Assembly: GCA_031284165.1 (NCBI GenBank)
Contig: JAITAK010000013.1
Location: 1-35,879 of the forward strand
Length of the DNA stretch: 35,879 bases
Direction: 5' to 3'
Origin: Puniceicoccales bacterium
GTDB taxonomy: Bacteria; Verrucomicrobiota; Verrucomicrobiia; Opitutales; LL51
Shown one piece after another: positions 1-7,721 of this stretch. The notes beneath the pieces were generated by a model. It made no database searches. It was not told where the DNA came from and saw only the letters and a list, made by a program, of their open reading frames with translations. The translations under genes and the position numbers were made by a program. Within the stretch, counting starts at the first letter, position 1. Each line of letters begins with the position of its first letter.

Positions 1-1818
1 CATTCCTCCAGTGGCAATAAAATTTTTGTTAGTGGGTTCACGCCGGATGAGTTCTAAAGTTGCGTTATAGCTACAAACATTTTTATTGCCGAAAATATCC
101 TTTCCGTTACAATCGCGGAGTTTCAGTTTTACCTGCGGTTTAGCGAATTCCAAAAAATGCTCTATCCTATCATAAATTTTTATGAAATAATTCGTCGCAA
201 TTTTTTTTAAAAATTCTTTACCAGGAGGTATTTTGAAGTACGTATCGATCAGATGTGTTATGGCTTTTATATATAAACTGCGATCTTGCGGTGCATGATT
301 GTGAATGATATCCGGATAGGCTATGGTTGAAAGGGCAACCTCTAAAAGCTTAGGATTACACAATAGCTTTGCGAGCGCGATAATGTCTTTTACTCTAGGT
401 GTGCCGAGCAACAGGGGCTCATCGATCTCGAAAGATCCCGGCAAAACCATATTTAGTTTTTTGAGGTATTCTTCCAATGGGGTATCTAGAGCCATAGAGC
501 AACGAGAATTATCCGCGTAAACCTTACAGAGATCCTCGTCTGTTAATTTTAAATGTGATTTACAAATTTCCATTGACTTTCGCTGTATCGCCATTTCCAG
601 CGCAGCAGTGGCCGCATGCAGGGTGACCATATCTTGATAATCAATCATGGCTTGCATTTCGCTCGTATTTCCTTGGGCATAAGCTTCCGTGGACCCATAT
701 TTTCCTCCGATAATTTCCAAAAGTTCTCGAGCGATTATTTCTTTAGCCGCCCAGTTGCATTGATTTTCGGCGACATCGAGATCATATTTTAAATCCAACA
801 TCGCTTTGAAATAGTTTTTTTGGTACTTTTTGAGGCTGATCGTCCTATTTGCATAGTCGTAGCAGCGGTAAGATAAATGAGTTGCACCAGCAAAAATAAC
901 CTGACGGTGCTCATCTTGAAAAGTGCGGTGATCTTTAAATACCCTATAATCGAAGTTGTATTTCGAATGTCCATCGGAAGCAGGGCTGGAATAATCTCGG
1001 AAAGAAGCGACATTCATGGCTACCGAAGGTTCTGTCGCAGCAGTAATAGGTAAACTACGCGGTTGAGGTAAAATATTTAGTTTTGGGCCCATCAATGTTT
1101 TAACGACACTTGCGGCAGCGACGATCACCGTTGTCCCTGCTAAAACGAACACCGCCTTCTTTGTCGATGAGGTATACCATGCCTTTAATTTGATGTCGAT
1201 AAGCTTATTTGCTTCTGACTCAGGGACTAAACAGAAAAGTTTTTTGTTATAGGTGATGAAGAATAATAATTTTCCCTGACTCCATAAGTTTACCCAATTT
1301 TTAATTAAAACGCCATTTTTACCTAAGTTTCTCTGCCTTAAAATATTTTGAATATTGTCGTCATTAAAAATGCCTGATTTATATATGATTTTTCTGCCAT
1401 TTGGCCAGGAATCGTCAATGCTTAACTCATTGAAAAAGTAAGGGCATATGAACCTTCCATCGGTTATTTCCAAAAGAACCACTGGTAAAGGGTCAGTTTG
1501 TAGTTTTTCGTTTCTATATTGAGTGCTATAGTGATCAATAGTCGTCCATATTTCCATTTCCGATAAACTTTGGCCTGTGCGATTCAAGAGAAGGCGCAAG
1601 CCCAATTTTGCTTCTAACGCGCAAGTGGCGTTAATTTTGGAAAGAAAGGTTTTAGCCTTCGAATGAACAGTGTCTCCTAGATTCACATCTGTTCCTAAAG
1701 CCGAAGTATTAGTTTTCGATATATCTTCTTGGGATTGGCGTTGTTCTGAAGCATGGAAAACGTTTGGAAAATTTCCGGCAATTATTGTGGCAACGATATA
1801 CGGTTTGATGCTGGCCAT
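1..1818 (-). CDS. Exported single-TM protein of unknown function, paralogue of the next gene (3'-partial)
   Basis: I do not recognise this protein. The minus strand is open without a stop for all 606 codons from the ATG at 1816-1818 to the left edge, so the C-terminus is missing. A TAA lies in frame at 1861-1863, limiting extension. Residues 1-23 look like a signal peptide (short basic start, then IVATIIAGNF, then a small-residue region). Residues 24-215 align with the neighbouring gene product; the block starting LPVVLLEITDG has 62 of 89 identities by hand count. Residues 222-241 (VFVLAGTTVIVAAASVV) form one probable membrane segment preceded by two Lys. Residues 245-606 look mostly helical, with scattered Cys, and share nothing obvious with the paralogue. 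The arrangement suggests export with membrane anchoring, but function and orientation of the C-terminal part are unknown. The length and clear homology make a chance ORF very unlikely. Confidence 0.85.
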   Translation of the reverse strand, partial: MASIKPYIVATIIAGNFPNVFHASEQRQSQEDISKTNTSALGTDVNLGDTVHSKAKTFLSKINATCALEAKLGLRLLLNRTGQSLSEMEIWTTIDHYSTQYRNEKLQTDPLPVVLLEITDGRFICPYFFNELSIDDSWPNGRKIIYKSGIFNDDNIQNILRQRNLGKNGVLIKNWVNLWSQGKLLFFITYNKKLFCLVPESEANKLIDIKLKAWYTSSTKKAVFVLAGTTVIVAAASVVKTLMGPKLNILPQPRSLPITAATEPSVAMNVASFRDYSSPASDGHSKYNFDYRVFKDHRTFQDEHRQVIFAGATHLSYRCYDYANRTISLKKYQKNYFKAMLDLKYDLDVAENQCNWAAKEIIARELLEIIGGKYGSTEAYAQGNTSEMQAMIDYQDMVTLHAATAALEMAIQRKSMEICKSHLKLTDEDLCKVYADNSRCSMALDTPLEEYLKKLNMVLPGSFEIDEPLLLGTPRVKDIIALAKLLCNPKLLEVALSTIAYPDIIHNHAPQDRSLYIKAITHLIDTYFKIPPGKEFLKKIATNYFIKIYDRIEHFLEFAKPQVKLKLRDCNGKDIFGNKNVCSYNATLELIRREPTNKNFIATGGM

Positions 1819-1828
1819 AGGTGTATAC

Positions 1829-1856
1829 AATATATGAAATCCCAATGATTGATCAA
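1829..1856 (-). promoter_or_regulatory. Candidate promoter for the partial exported-protein gene
   Basis: On the minus strand TTGATC (1856-1851) is followed after 16 bases by TATATT (1834-1829), four and five matches to the sigma-70 consensus. The predicted transcript would start about four bases before the ATG at 1818, so the mRNA would be nearly leaderless; no Shine-Dalgarno is visible there. This is a consensus match only. Confidence 0.3.
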
Positions 1857-1879
1857 TTTTTTAAATATCTATGAAAACT

Positions 1880-1914
1880 TTCCCCAAACGCATATTTGAA
1901 GTTCGTTTGGGGAA
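1880..1914 (-). terminator. Possible intrinsic terminator between the two paralogous genes
   Basis: A perfect 11-bp inverted repeat (1880-1890 with 1904-1914; arms TTCCCCAAACG / CGTTTGGGGAA) encloses a 13-base loop. Read on the minus strand it lies about 100 bases after the stop of the upstream gene and is followed by AGTTTTC, a short T-run. It probably ends or reduces transcription from the upstream paralogue. The T-tract is weak, so it could instead be an mRNA-stabilising hairpin. Confidence 0.45.
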
Positions 1915-1951
1915 TGAGCTATCCTGGACCTAAAGACACCCTCTAGTGCCC

Positions 1952-2013
1952 AATGATTCAAGAAAGCCGAAAGTCATAGATTAATGATTCAAGAAAGCCG
2001 AAAGTCATAGATT
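1952..2013. repeat. Perfect 31-bp tandem duplication at the 3' end of a gene
   Basis: The 31 bases at 1952-1982 are repeated exactly and immediately at 1983-2013. The second copy runs two bases into the stop codon (2012-2014, minus strand) of the exported-protein gene, so the duplicated material is 3' untranslated sequence. Identity with no spacer indicates a recent slippage or duplication event. No coding or hairpin role is apparent within the unit. Confidence 0.9.
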
Positions 2014-3994
2014 ATTTGGTTTTGATGCTCACCTGAATACCTTCATCCGGTTCCGGTACAGCTTCATGGACCATAGCATAAGGGGAAAGATCATATTTCT
2101 CTATCTCTTGGGGTGTAGCACGACGTACAGTAACCAGAGAGCTACATTCTCCAGGTACTGATATGTCGATAAAATTAGATCCGGTGAGCTCATTCGTATT
2201 GAATATAAATTTTTTCTCACGTTCGATCTTACCTACATGATCAATAAATAATTTGTTCGGGCAAACCCGATGAATTCTGCATTCTTTAGAACCACATTTT
2301 TGGCAATCGAAAGGTTCACCCTGAGACTCCCTTAGCACACGACCGTTTTCTTCTGATTTAAGAGGCGTTGCATCAGTGTTCGCTGCATCAGGAATAGTTG
2401 CATCAGCTACATCAGGGTTAGCAAAAGTGAATGGCACATTAGGCACATTAGAATCAGATGCTGCATTTTTATCGTTCTGTTTATTACCATTTTTGCCATT
2501 TGCAGCGGGTGTTACATTATTAAGAATGGATGGCGCACCAGAATCAACTGGATTGGGTGCTACATCAGAGGCCTCAAAAATGAATGACTCACAAGGTGGC
2601 TTGGGTGCTACATCTTTATCGTCGTTGCCATTTTCGTTATGATGACACTTGGGACATGCAGGACACCAGGGACATCCAGGACATCTAGGACATCTAGGAC
2701 ATCTAGGGCATTCAGGACATCTAAGGCGAGGATTCGGAACTTGCGGATTTTGAGGGCAAGGACGACATTCCCCATTGGGGTCAAGGCATTGTCCCTCAGG
2801 ACAAGGCGATATGCCAGGATAGCCTGAAACAGGTATCAATGGAGGACGATCGGCATTAGGTTCGCCCTTAGTTCCATTAAGTTTGTTCTGAAATTTGTCC
2901 TTAATGTCCTGAAATTTTTCCTGAGATTTGTTCTTAATGTCCCTAAATTTTTTCTTAGATTTGTCCTTAATGTCCTTAAATTTTTCCTGAGATTTGTTCT
3001 TAATGTCCTTAAATTTTTCCCTAGATTTGTCCTTAATGTCTATAAGTTTGTCCTTAATGTCCTTAAGGTTGTAATTAGCATTTATTGCATCTGCACGAGT
3101 AAACGTAGGATCATTGTCGGATGGCAATTGACCACCATTAGTACCAGGAGGATTGGTAGGTGTAGGTGTTGTAGGTGTTGTTGTAATAGTGTCGGATGGC
3201 GATTGATCAATGTTAGGGCTAGAAGGATTGGTAGGGGAAGTAATATCGTCTGGTTTTTGGGGTTTAGCTTTAGCACCAACTGCGATAAGGGCCGCTGCTG
3301 CTGCTGCTGCCCCTCCCGTTAACATCGCTGCCTTTTTCAGTGATGACGTATGCCATGCTTCCGATGTTACAGCCCCAAGTTCTGCGTTTGTTTCTTGCTT
3401 AGGGGCCAAAATGAAGATTTTTTTATCATGAGTGACAAAAAATAATAATTTCTCTTGTTGCCATAACCCATTCCAATCCCTAATGAAAACGCCATCTTTA
3501 TTTAGGTTACCTTGCCGTAAGATTTTTTGAACTTCATCGTCTTTAAAAGTACCGGATTTATATGTAATTTTCTTACCGTTAAGCCAGGAATCGTAAATGC
3601 TCAATTCATTGAAAAAATAGGGACATATAAATTTTCCGTCCGTAACTTCGAGAAGAACAACAGGTAAATTTCCACTTTGCGGATTGTTGAATTTTATTTT
3701 ATCGACGCAATTACTTATTGTCTTTACTATTTCTTGCTTCGATAAATTTTGATCTGTATCCAAAAGAAGACGCAGATCTGATTTCGCATCCAAAGCACAA
3801 ACGGTATTGATTTTTGCAAGAAGCGTTTTAGCTCTATCGTTAGCGGTATTCCTTAAATCTATGTCTTTTCCTAAAGTTAAGACGCTGGATTGCGGTAAAA
3901 CACTATTAGGATAAGATGGATTAGAACCGTAGGAAATATTTAGCAAATTTCCTGCAATAACTGCAGCAACGACGTATTGTTTTATATTTTTCAT
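2012..3994 (-). CDS. Exported single-TM protein with 11-mer repeats, Cys-Pro repeats and Cys-rich tail; function unknown
   Basis: I do not recognise this family. The reading frame opens at 4066, but I place the start at the ATG at 3994 because the paralogue begins at the aligned residue and a signal peptide follows (MKNIKQYVVAAVIAGN); an adjacent ATG lies at 3997. From that start it has 660 residues: signal to about 23, the shared exported domain to about 215, an Ala-rich hydrophobic segment (about 221-241), a Thr/Pro/Ser linker to about 300, charged 11-residue repeats of the type DIKNKSQEKFK (about 310-374), a Gly/Pro/Cys region, eight Cys-Pro-x units (about 426-450), an Asn/Ala/Asp-rich stretch, a Cys cluster CQKCGSKEC...C (about 564-578) and a final domain of about 80 residues. 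The architecture suggests a surface or envelope protein with a long stalk. No catalytic motif is visible. It is transcribed divergently from lgt. Confidence 0.85.
   Translation of the reverse strand: MKNIKQYVVAAVIAGNLLNISYGSNPSYPNSVLPQSSVLTLGKDIDLRNTANDRAKTLLAKINTVCALDAKSDLRLLLDTDQNLSKQEIVKTISNCVDKIKFNNPQSGNLPVVLLEVTDGKFICPYFFNELSIYDSWLNGKKITYKSGTFKDDEVQKILRQGNLNKDGVFIRDWNGLWQQEKLLFFVTHDKKIFILAPKQETNAELGAVTSEAWHTSSLKKAAMLTGGAAAAAAALIAVGAKAKPQKPDDITSPTNPSSPNIDQSPSDTITTTPTTPTPTNPPGTNGGQLPSDNDPTFTRADAINANYNLKDIKDKLIDIKDKSREKFKDIKNKSQEKFKDIKDKSKKKFRDIKNKSQEKFQDIKDKFQNKLNGTKGEPNADRPPLIPVSGYPGISPCPEGQCLDPNGECRPCPQNPQVPNPRLRCPECPRCPRCPRCPGCPWCPACPKCHHNENGNDDKDVAPKPPCESFIFEASDVAPNPVDSGAPSILNNVTPAANGKNGNKQNDKNAASDSNVPNVPFTFANPDVADATIPDAANTDATPLKSEENGRVLRESQGEPFDCQKCGSKECRIHRVCPNKLFIDHVGKIEREKKFIFNTNELTGSNFIDISVPGECSSLVTVRRATPQEIEKYDLSPYAMVHEAVPEPDEGIQVSIKTK
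2652..2723. repeat. Eight 9-bp coding repeats encoding Cys-Pro-x
   Basis: Eight consecutive 9-base units close to GGACATCTA (plus strand) are present; four are exactly that sequence and the others differ by one to three bases. On the minus strand each unit encodes Cys-Pro plus a variable residue, mostly Arg, within the exported protein. Being a multiple of three, expansion or contraction keeps the frame, so copy number may vary between strains. Confidence 0.9.
2876..3067. repeat. 33-bp coding repeats encoding charged amphipathic 11-mers
   Basis: About five imperfect 33-base units lie inside the exported-protein gene and encode 11-residue units such as DIKNKSQEKFK and DIKDKSKKKFR. Two unit versions partly alternate (KNKSQEKF and KDKSKKKF), hinting at duplication of a 66-base double unit. 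The heptad-breaking 11-residue period with alternating Lys and Asp/Glu predicts a long charged helix or right-handed coiled coil. Confidence 0.85.
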
Positions 3995-4126
3995 CATTAT
4001 TGGTAATGTATTAAATTTTACTAACTTATCAAGTTTTTTTATCGATTTTGTCAAAAAATGCTCCAAAATATAATTATTTCTGATTTTAGATTGCAGTTCA
4101 TCTCATGAATGCTTAATTCAATGCCA

Positions 4127-4155
4127 TTGATTTTTTATCCACATTAGCATACATT
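4127..4155 (+). promoter_or_regulatory. Candidate promoter upstream of lgt, with embedded DnaA-box match
   Basis: TTGATT (4127-4132) and TACATT (4150-4155) are 17 bases apart, each matching four of six sigma-70 consensus bases. The spacer contains TTATCCACA (4135-4143), a perfect consensus DnaA box. The rest of the 233-base divergent region (3995-4227) shows no other clear signal except a TTGACA at 4054-4049 on the minus strand, without a well-spaced -10, that could serve the divergent gene. The predicted start near 4162 fits badly with the longer Lgt N-terminus, so confidence is low. Confidence 0.22.
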
Positions 4156-4227
4156 AGCGTTGATATAGATCCTTTTCTAATCCGCTTTCCAGCGACCTGG
4201 CCTATAGAAGGCATCCGCTGGTACGGT

Positions 4228-4959
4228 ATGGCTTACGTCATAAGTTTTTTTTTAGTACAATTTTTTTTAGCCTCCTACACTAAAAGGAATCTTTCATCTT
4301 TGGTGCCCCTCCAAAACGATGCACTTTTATTCTATCTTGGATTAGGCATACTTGTAGGAGGGCGTTTGGGCTACTGTTTACTGTACAATTGGGATCAATT
4401 TACTGCGAACCCGCTCGTTTTTTTTCAAATTTGGAGGGGAGGAATGGCGAGTCATGGCGGCTTTATAGGAGGAATTTTAGCGATCCTCTATTTTTCCAGA
4501 AAGTCGCGTTGCAATCCATGGATTATAGGCGATATCGTTTGTTCTATAATTCCTCTATGTTTAATGATTGGGCGTTGCGGAAACTTTATCAATGCGGAAC
4601 TCGTTGGTCGCGTTACAGAAGTTCCGTGGGGTGTTGTGTTTGAAAGGGGAGGAACTTTAGGCCTAGCGGTGCGCCATCCTTCTCAGTTATATGAGGCTTT
4701 TTTCGAAGGAAGCTTACCGTTCATTGTGCTGCAGATTTTAATTCGAAGGAAAAATAACGCTCCCGGGTACTTGAGCAGTTTATTTCTTGTCTTATATGCG
4801 GTAGGTCGCATAGGTTGCGAATTTTTCCGAGAACCCGATGCAGGATTAATTTTAGGGATGACGCGGGGGCAGTTTTGGAGTATATTCCTGTTGATTTTCG
4901 GAATAATCTTAATGCTGGCCAAGAGAAATGTTCGGCGAAGTCTTCCCAAACTGAACTGA
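4228..4959 (+). CDS. lgt: Prolipoprotein diacylglyceryl transferase
   Basis: Lgt is an inner-membrane enzyme that moves the diacylglyceryl group of phosphatidylglycerol onto the lipobox Cys of prolipoproteins. Numbered from the ATG at 4228 (243 residues), visible hallmarks are GGMASHGGFIGG with H76 (E. coli H103), the signature GRCGNFINAELVGRVTE with R116, N119 and E124 (E. coli R143, N146, E151), HPSQLYEA with Y155, and R194 before EFFREPDA. The protein is strongly hydrophobic with several membrane segments. The first ATG appears too late: in-frame codons just upstream read PIEGIRWYG, matching the conserved Lgt N-terminus including the essential Tyr (E. coli Y26). The frame is open back to 4117 without ATG, GTG or TTG; ATT at 4153 would give the usual length. 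I keep the ATG coordinates but expect the true start upstream. Confidence 0.93.
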   Translation: MAYVISFFLVQFFLASYTKRNLSSLVPLQNDALLFYLGLGILVGGRLGYCLLYNWDQFTANPLVFFQIWRGGMASHGGFIGGILAILYFSRKSRCNPWIIGDIVCSIIPLCLMIGRCGNFINAELVGRVTEVPWGVVFERGGTLGLAVRHPSQLYEAFFEGSLPFIVLQILIRRKNNAPGYLSSLFLVLYAVGRIGCEFFREPDAGLILGMTRGQFWSIFLLIFGIILMLAKRNVRRSLPKLN

Positions 4960-5041
4960 GAGTGTAAGGCGTGCGCTTTCTAAAGGACCTGTAAAGTCGA
5001 AGGCGAAGAGGCATTTTATTTCATGCTTTGATATTTTTATC

Positions 5042-5047
5042 TATAAT
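5042..5047 (+). promoter_or_regulatory. Candidate -10 element upstream of leuS
   Basis: A perfect TATAAT lies 54 bases before the leuS ATG in the 142-base gap after lgt. No good -35 is found 16-18 bases upstream. A second weak possibility is TTGACT (5064-5069) with GTTAAT (5088-5093), which would give an almost leaderless transcript. No terminator is evident after lgt, so leuS may also be read through from lgt. Confidence 0.2.
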
Positions 5048-5101
5048 TTTTAGTCCATGATTTTTGACTTGTTCTTCCGGAAAACTCGTTAATCTAAAGT
5101 T

Positions 5102-7684
5102 ATGATGGCGTCAGGATGCAAAAATTATGATTTTCACCAAATAGAACCATTTTGGCAAGAGCGGTGGTTGAAAGAGAAAACCTTCGGCGCGAAAAATGAA
5201 AGCCATGAAAAGAAATACTACGTTTTAGACATGTTTCCCTATCCATCGGGGGCAGGTTTACATATCGGTCATCCCGAAGGCTATACGGCATCAGATATTT
5301 TAGCGCGTTATAGATGGGCCAACGGTTTCAACGTCCTCCATCCGATGGGTTGGGATGCTTTTGGATTGCCTGCGGAGCAGCACGCCATCGCTACGGGACA
5401 ACATCCATCGATGAACACGCAAAACAATATCCGCCGCTTCCGCGAACAGATTCAGTCTTTAGGCTTTGCCATCGATTGGGATCGGGAAATTGACACTACT
5501 TCACCTCAATATTTTCATTGGACGCAGTGGATTTTTCTGCAGTTATTTAAACATGGACTGGCCTACGTCGATGATCAACCGGTTTGGTGGTGTCCGGAAT
5601 TGAAATCGGTGCTTGCCAATGAGGAAGTCGTTAATGGACTTTCGGAACGCGGCAACTTTCCTGTTGAGCGAAAAAATTTGCGCCAATGGGTTCTGAAAAT
5701 TACATACTACGCCGACCGATTATTGCAGGGCCTGAAAGATATTGATTGGCCTGATTCGACGAAGCGACAGCAAATTGCTTGGATTGGCCGTTCTGAAGGC
5801 GCAACGATTGACTTTCCTGTAGCGAACCATGACTTAAAAATTAGCGTTTATACAACGCGCCCCGATACACTTTATGGGGTAACATTTCTCGTCCTGGCCC
5901 CAGAACATGAATGCGTTGAACGAGTAACCACGCCGGAAAATCAAACGAAAGTTTCGGAATACATCCGCAACGCTAAAAGGAAGAGCGATTTAGAACGTAC
6001 CGATTTAGCTAAGGATAAATCGGGGATTTTCACAGGTAGTTTTGCGATCAATCCGCTCAATGGGGAATCTATTCCCATTTGGATTGGGGATTACGTACTT
6101 GTTTCTTACGGAACGGGGGCGATTATGGCCGTTCCAGCACATGATGCGCGCGACTTCGAATTTGCGCAAAAATTTGCCATTCCCATAAAACAGGTCATCC
6201 TTCCCCAAACTGCGGAACAAACTCAGGAAAATTTTTCCGGACCTACGCTTCCATTTTGTGCCGACGGCATTTTAATCCATTCCGGCGAATTCGACGGTCT
6301 GGCCTCGGAAGAGGCTAAAGAAAAAATTATTCAAAAGGTAATCACAAGGAGTTTCGGGCGACGTGCCATAAAGTACAAATTACGCGATTGGCTATTTTCC
6401 CGCCAACGCTATTGGGGCGAGCCCATCCCCATTCTTTGGATCGAACGCGCGGATTATGATCGAGCGTTGAAAGAAAGGAAAGCCTATTTCGTTGATAAGA
6501 TGCCCAAAGAAACCGTAGCCTATAGCAAAAATGGGACAGAGTACTGTGCTATTCCACTCCATGAAGCGCAACTGCCGTTAAAACTTCCCGAAACGAATAC
6601 TTATTTGCCTTCCGATGATGGGGAAAGTCCTTTAGCTCGTGCAAAACAATGGCTTAATATCTTCGTGAACCTATCAACGGGCGAGATTTCCAACGAAGCG
6701 CAAGAAGGTTGGGTTGCCGCGATGCGAGAAACCAATACGATGCCTCAATGGGCTGGTTCCTGTTGGTATTACTTGCGTTACATGTCACCCAATGAGACCA
6801 AGCACCTCGTCGATCCCCGAGCAGAAGCTTACTGGAAGAGTCCTGATTTTTATATTGGTGGCGCAGAGCATGCGGTTTTACATCTATTATATGCCCGTTT
6901 CTGGCATTTGTTTCTCTACGATATCGGAGCCATAAGTGCGGAAAAAGAGCCCTTTTGTAAACTGTTTCATCAAGGTATTATTTTAGGGAATGATGGCCAT
7001 AAAATGTCCAAGAGTTGCGGAAATGTGATCAATCCCGATGAAATTGTCGCCCAATACGGTGCCGATTCGCTGCGCTTATACGAGATGTTTTTAGGCCCAC
7101 TCGAAGCGATGAAACCGTGGAAGTCCAAAGGAATTGAAGGTGTTTACCGCTTCTTGAAAAAAGTCTGGTCGCTTTATATCGATGAATTTGGAAAGACGAG
7201 AACATTTTCGGAAAACAATACGCCGGCAATCGATCGATTGCTCAATACGACGATTAAAAAAGTTACGGAAGATATCGAAGCGCTGCAGTTCAATACGGCA
7301 ATTGCGCAGATGATGATCTTTGTTCATGGCGCACAGAAGGACGGCATTCATCGTTCAACGGCGGTCGCATTTCTACAATTATTGGCGCCTTTTGCTCCCC
7401 ATATCAGTGAGGAACTTTGGGCACGTTTGGGTGAAAATTTTCCCATCGCGAAGGCAAAATGGCCAACCTATGATGCTTCGAAACTCGCCGCTCATAACGT
7501 AAAAATTATATTACAAGTTAACGGAAAAGTCCGCGATGAAATTTTAGTCGATGCCCAAGCTACTCCAGAAGAAATTGAAAAGATCGCTTGGCAGCGAGAG
7601 CGTTTTATTGCTTTTATCGGCCAGAGAAGAGTCATAAAAAAGGTTTACGTTCCTGGAAAGATTTTCAACGCAGTTATTCAATGA
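5102..7684 (+). CDS. leuS: Leucyl-tRNA synthetase
   Basis: This class I aminoacyl-tRNA synthetase charges tRNA-Leu with leucine in the cytoplasm. The 860-residue product has the usual bacterial length. The HIGH motif is residues 54-57 in the context PYPSGAGLHIGHPEGY. The CP1 editing domain carries TTRPDTLYG and GTGAIMAVPAHDARDF, the conserved proofreading elements. The tRNA- and zinc-domain region follows the core (CWYYLRYMSPN), and KMSKS is at 634-638 (DGHKMSKSCGN). The C-terminal anticodon-binding region ends with the typical VNGKVRDEI stretch and a final KKVYVPGKIFNAVIQ. Two ATGs in tandem open the frame (5102 and 5105); either may be used and no strong Shine-Dalgarno distinguishes them. 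It follows lgt on the same strand and converges on the histidine kinase gene, with 37 bases between their stops. Confidence 0.98.
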   Translation: MMASGCKNYDFHQIEPFWQERWLKEKTFGAKNESHEKKYYVLDMFPYPSGAGLHIGHPEGYTASDILARYRWANGFNVLHPMGWDAFGLPAEQHAIATGQHPSMNTQNNIRRFREQIQSLGFAIDWDREIDTTSPQYFHWTQWIFLQLFKHGLAYVDDQPVWWCPELKSVLANEEVVNGLSERGNFPVERKNLRQWVLKITYYADRLLQGLKDIDWPDSTKRQQIAWIGRSEGATIDFPVANHDLKISVYTTRPDTLYGVTFLVLAPEHECVERVTTPENQTKVSEYIRNAKRKSDLERTDLAKDKSGIFTGSFAINPLNGESIPIWIGDYVLVSYGTGAIMAVPAHDARDFEFAQKFAIPIKQVILPQTAEQTQENFSGPTLPFCADGILIHSGEFDGLASEEAKEKIIQKVITRSFGRRAIKYKLRDWLFSRQRYWGEPIPILWIERADYDRALKERKAYFVDKMPKETVAYSKNGTEYCAIPLHEAQLPLKLPETNTYLPSDDGESPLARAKQWLNIFVNLSTGEISNEAQEGWVAAMRETNTMPQWAGSCWYYLRYMSPNETKHLVDPRAEAYWKSPDFYIGGAEHAVLHLLYARFWHLFLYDIGAISAEKEPFCKLFHQGIILGNDGHKMSKSCGNVINPDEIVAQYGADSLRLYEMFLGPLEAMKPWKSKGIEGVYRFLKKVWSLYIDEFGKTRTFSENNTPAIDRLLNTTIKKVTEDIEALQFNTAIAQMMIFVHGAQKDGIHRSTAVAFLQLLAPFAPHISEELWARLGENFPIAKAKWPTYDASKLAAHNVKIILQVNGKVRDEILVDAQATPEEIEKIAWQRERFIAFIGQRRVIKKVYVPGKIFNAVIQ

Positions 7685-7721
7685 TCTTCAGATCCATGGG
7701 CTGAAACTACTGAGGTAAAGA

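Noticed and set aside
2652-3067. CRISPR-like repeat array
   Set aside because: The repeats are 9 and 33 bases without unique spacers, and both are in frame with a long coding region, so they are protein repeats.
3998-4066. N-terminal extension of the second exported protein (23-24 extra residues)
   Set aside because: The paralogue starts at the aligned Met, and the signal-like sequence begins there. A TTGACA element also lies inside the extension.
4714-5014. Minus-strand open frames over the end of lgt and the gap before leuS
   Set aside because: They are mainly antisense to lgt, and their translations show no recognisable motif.
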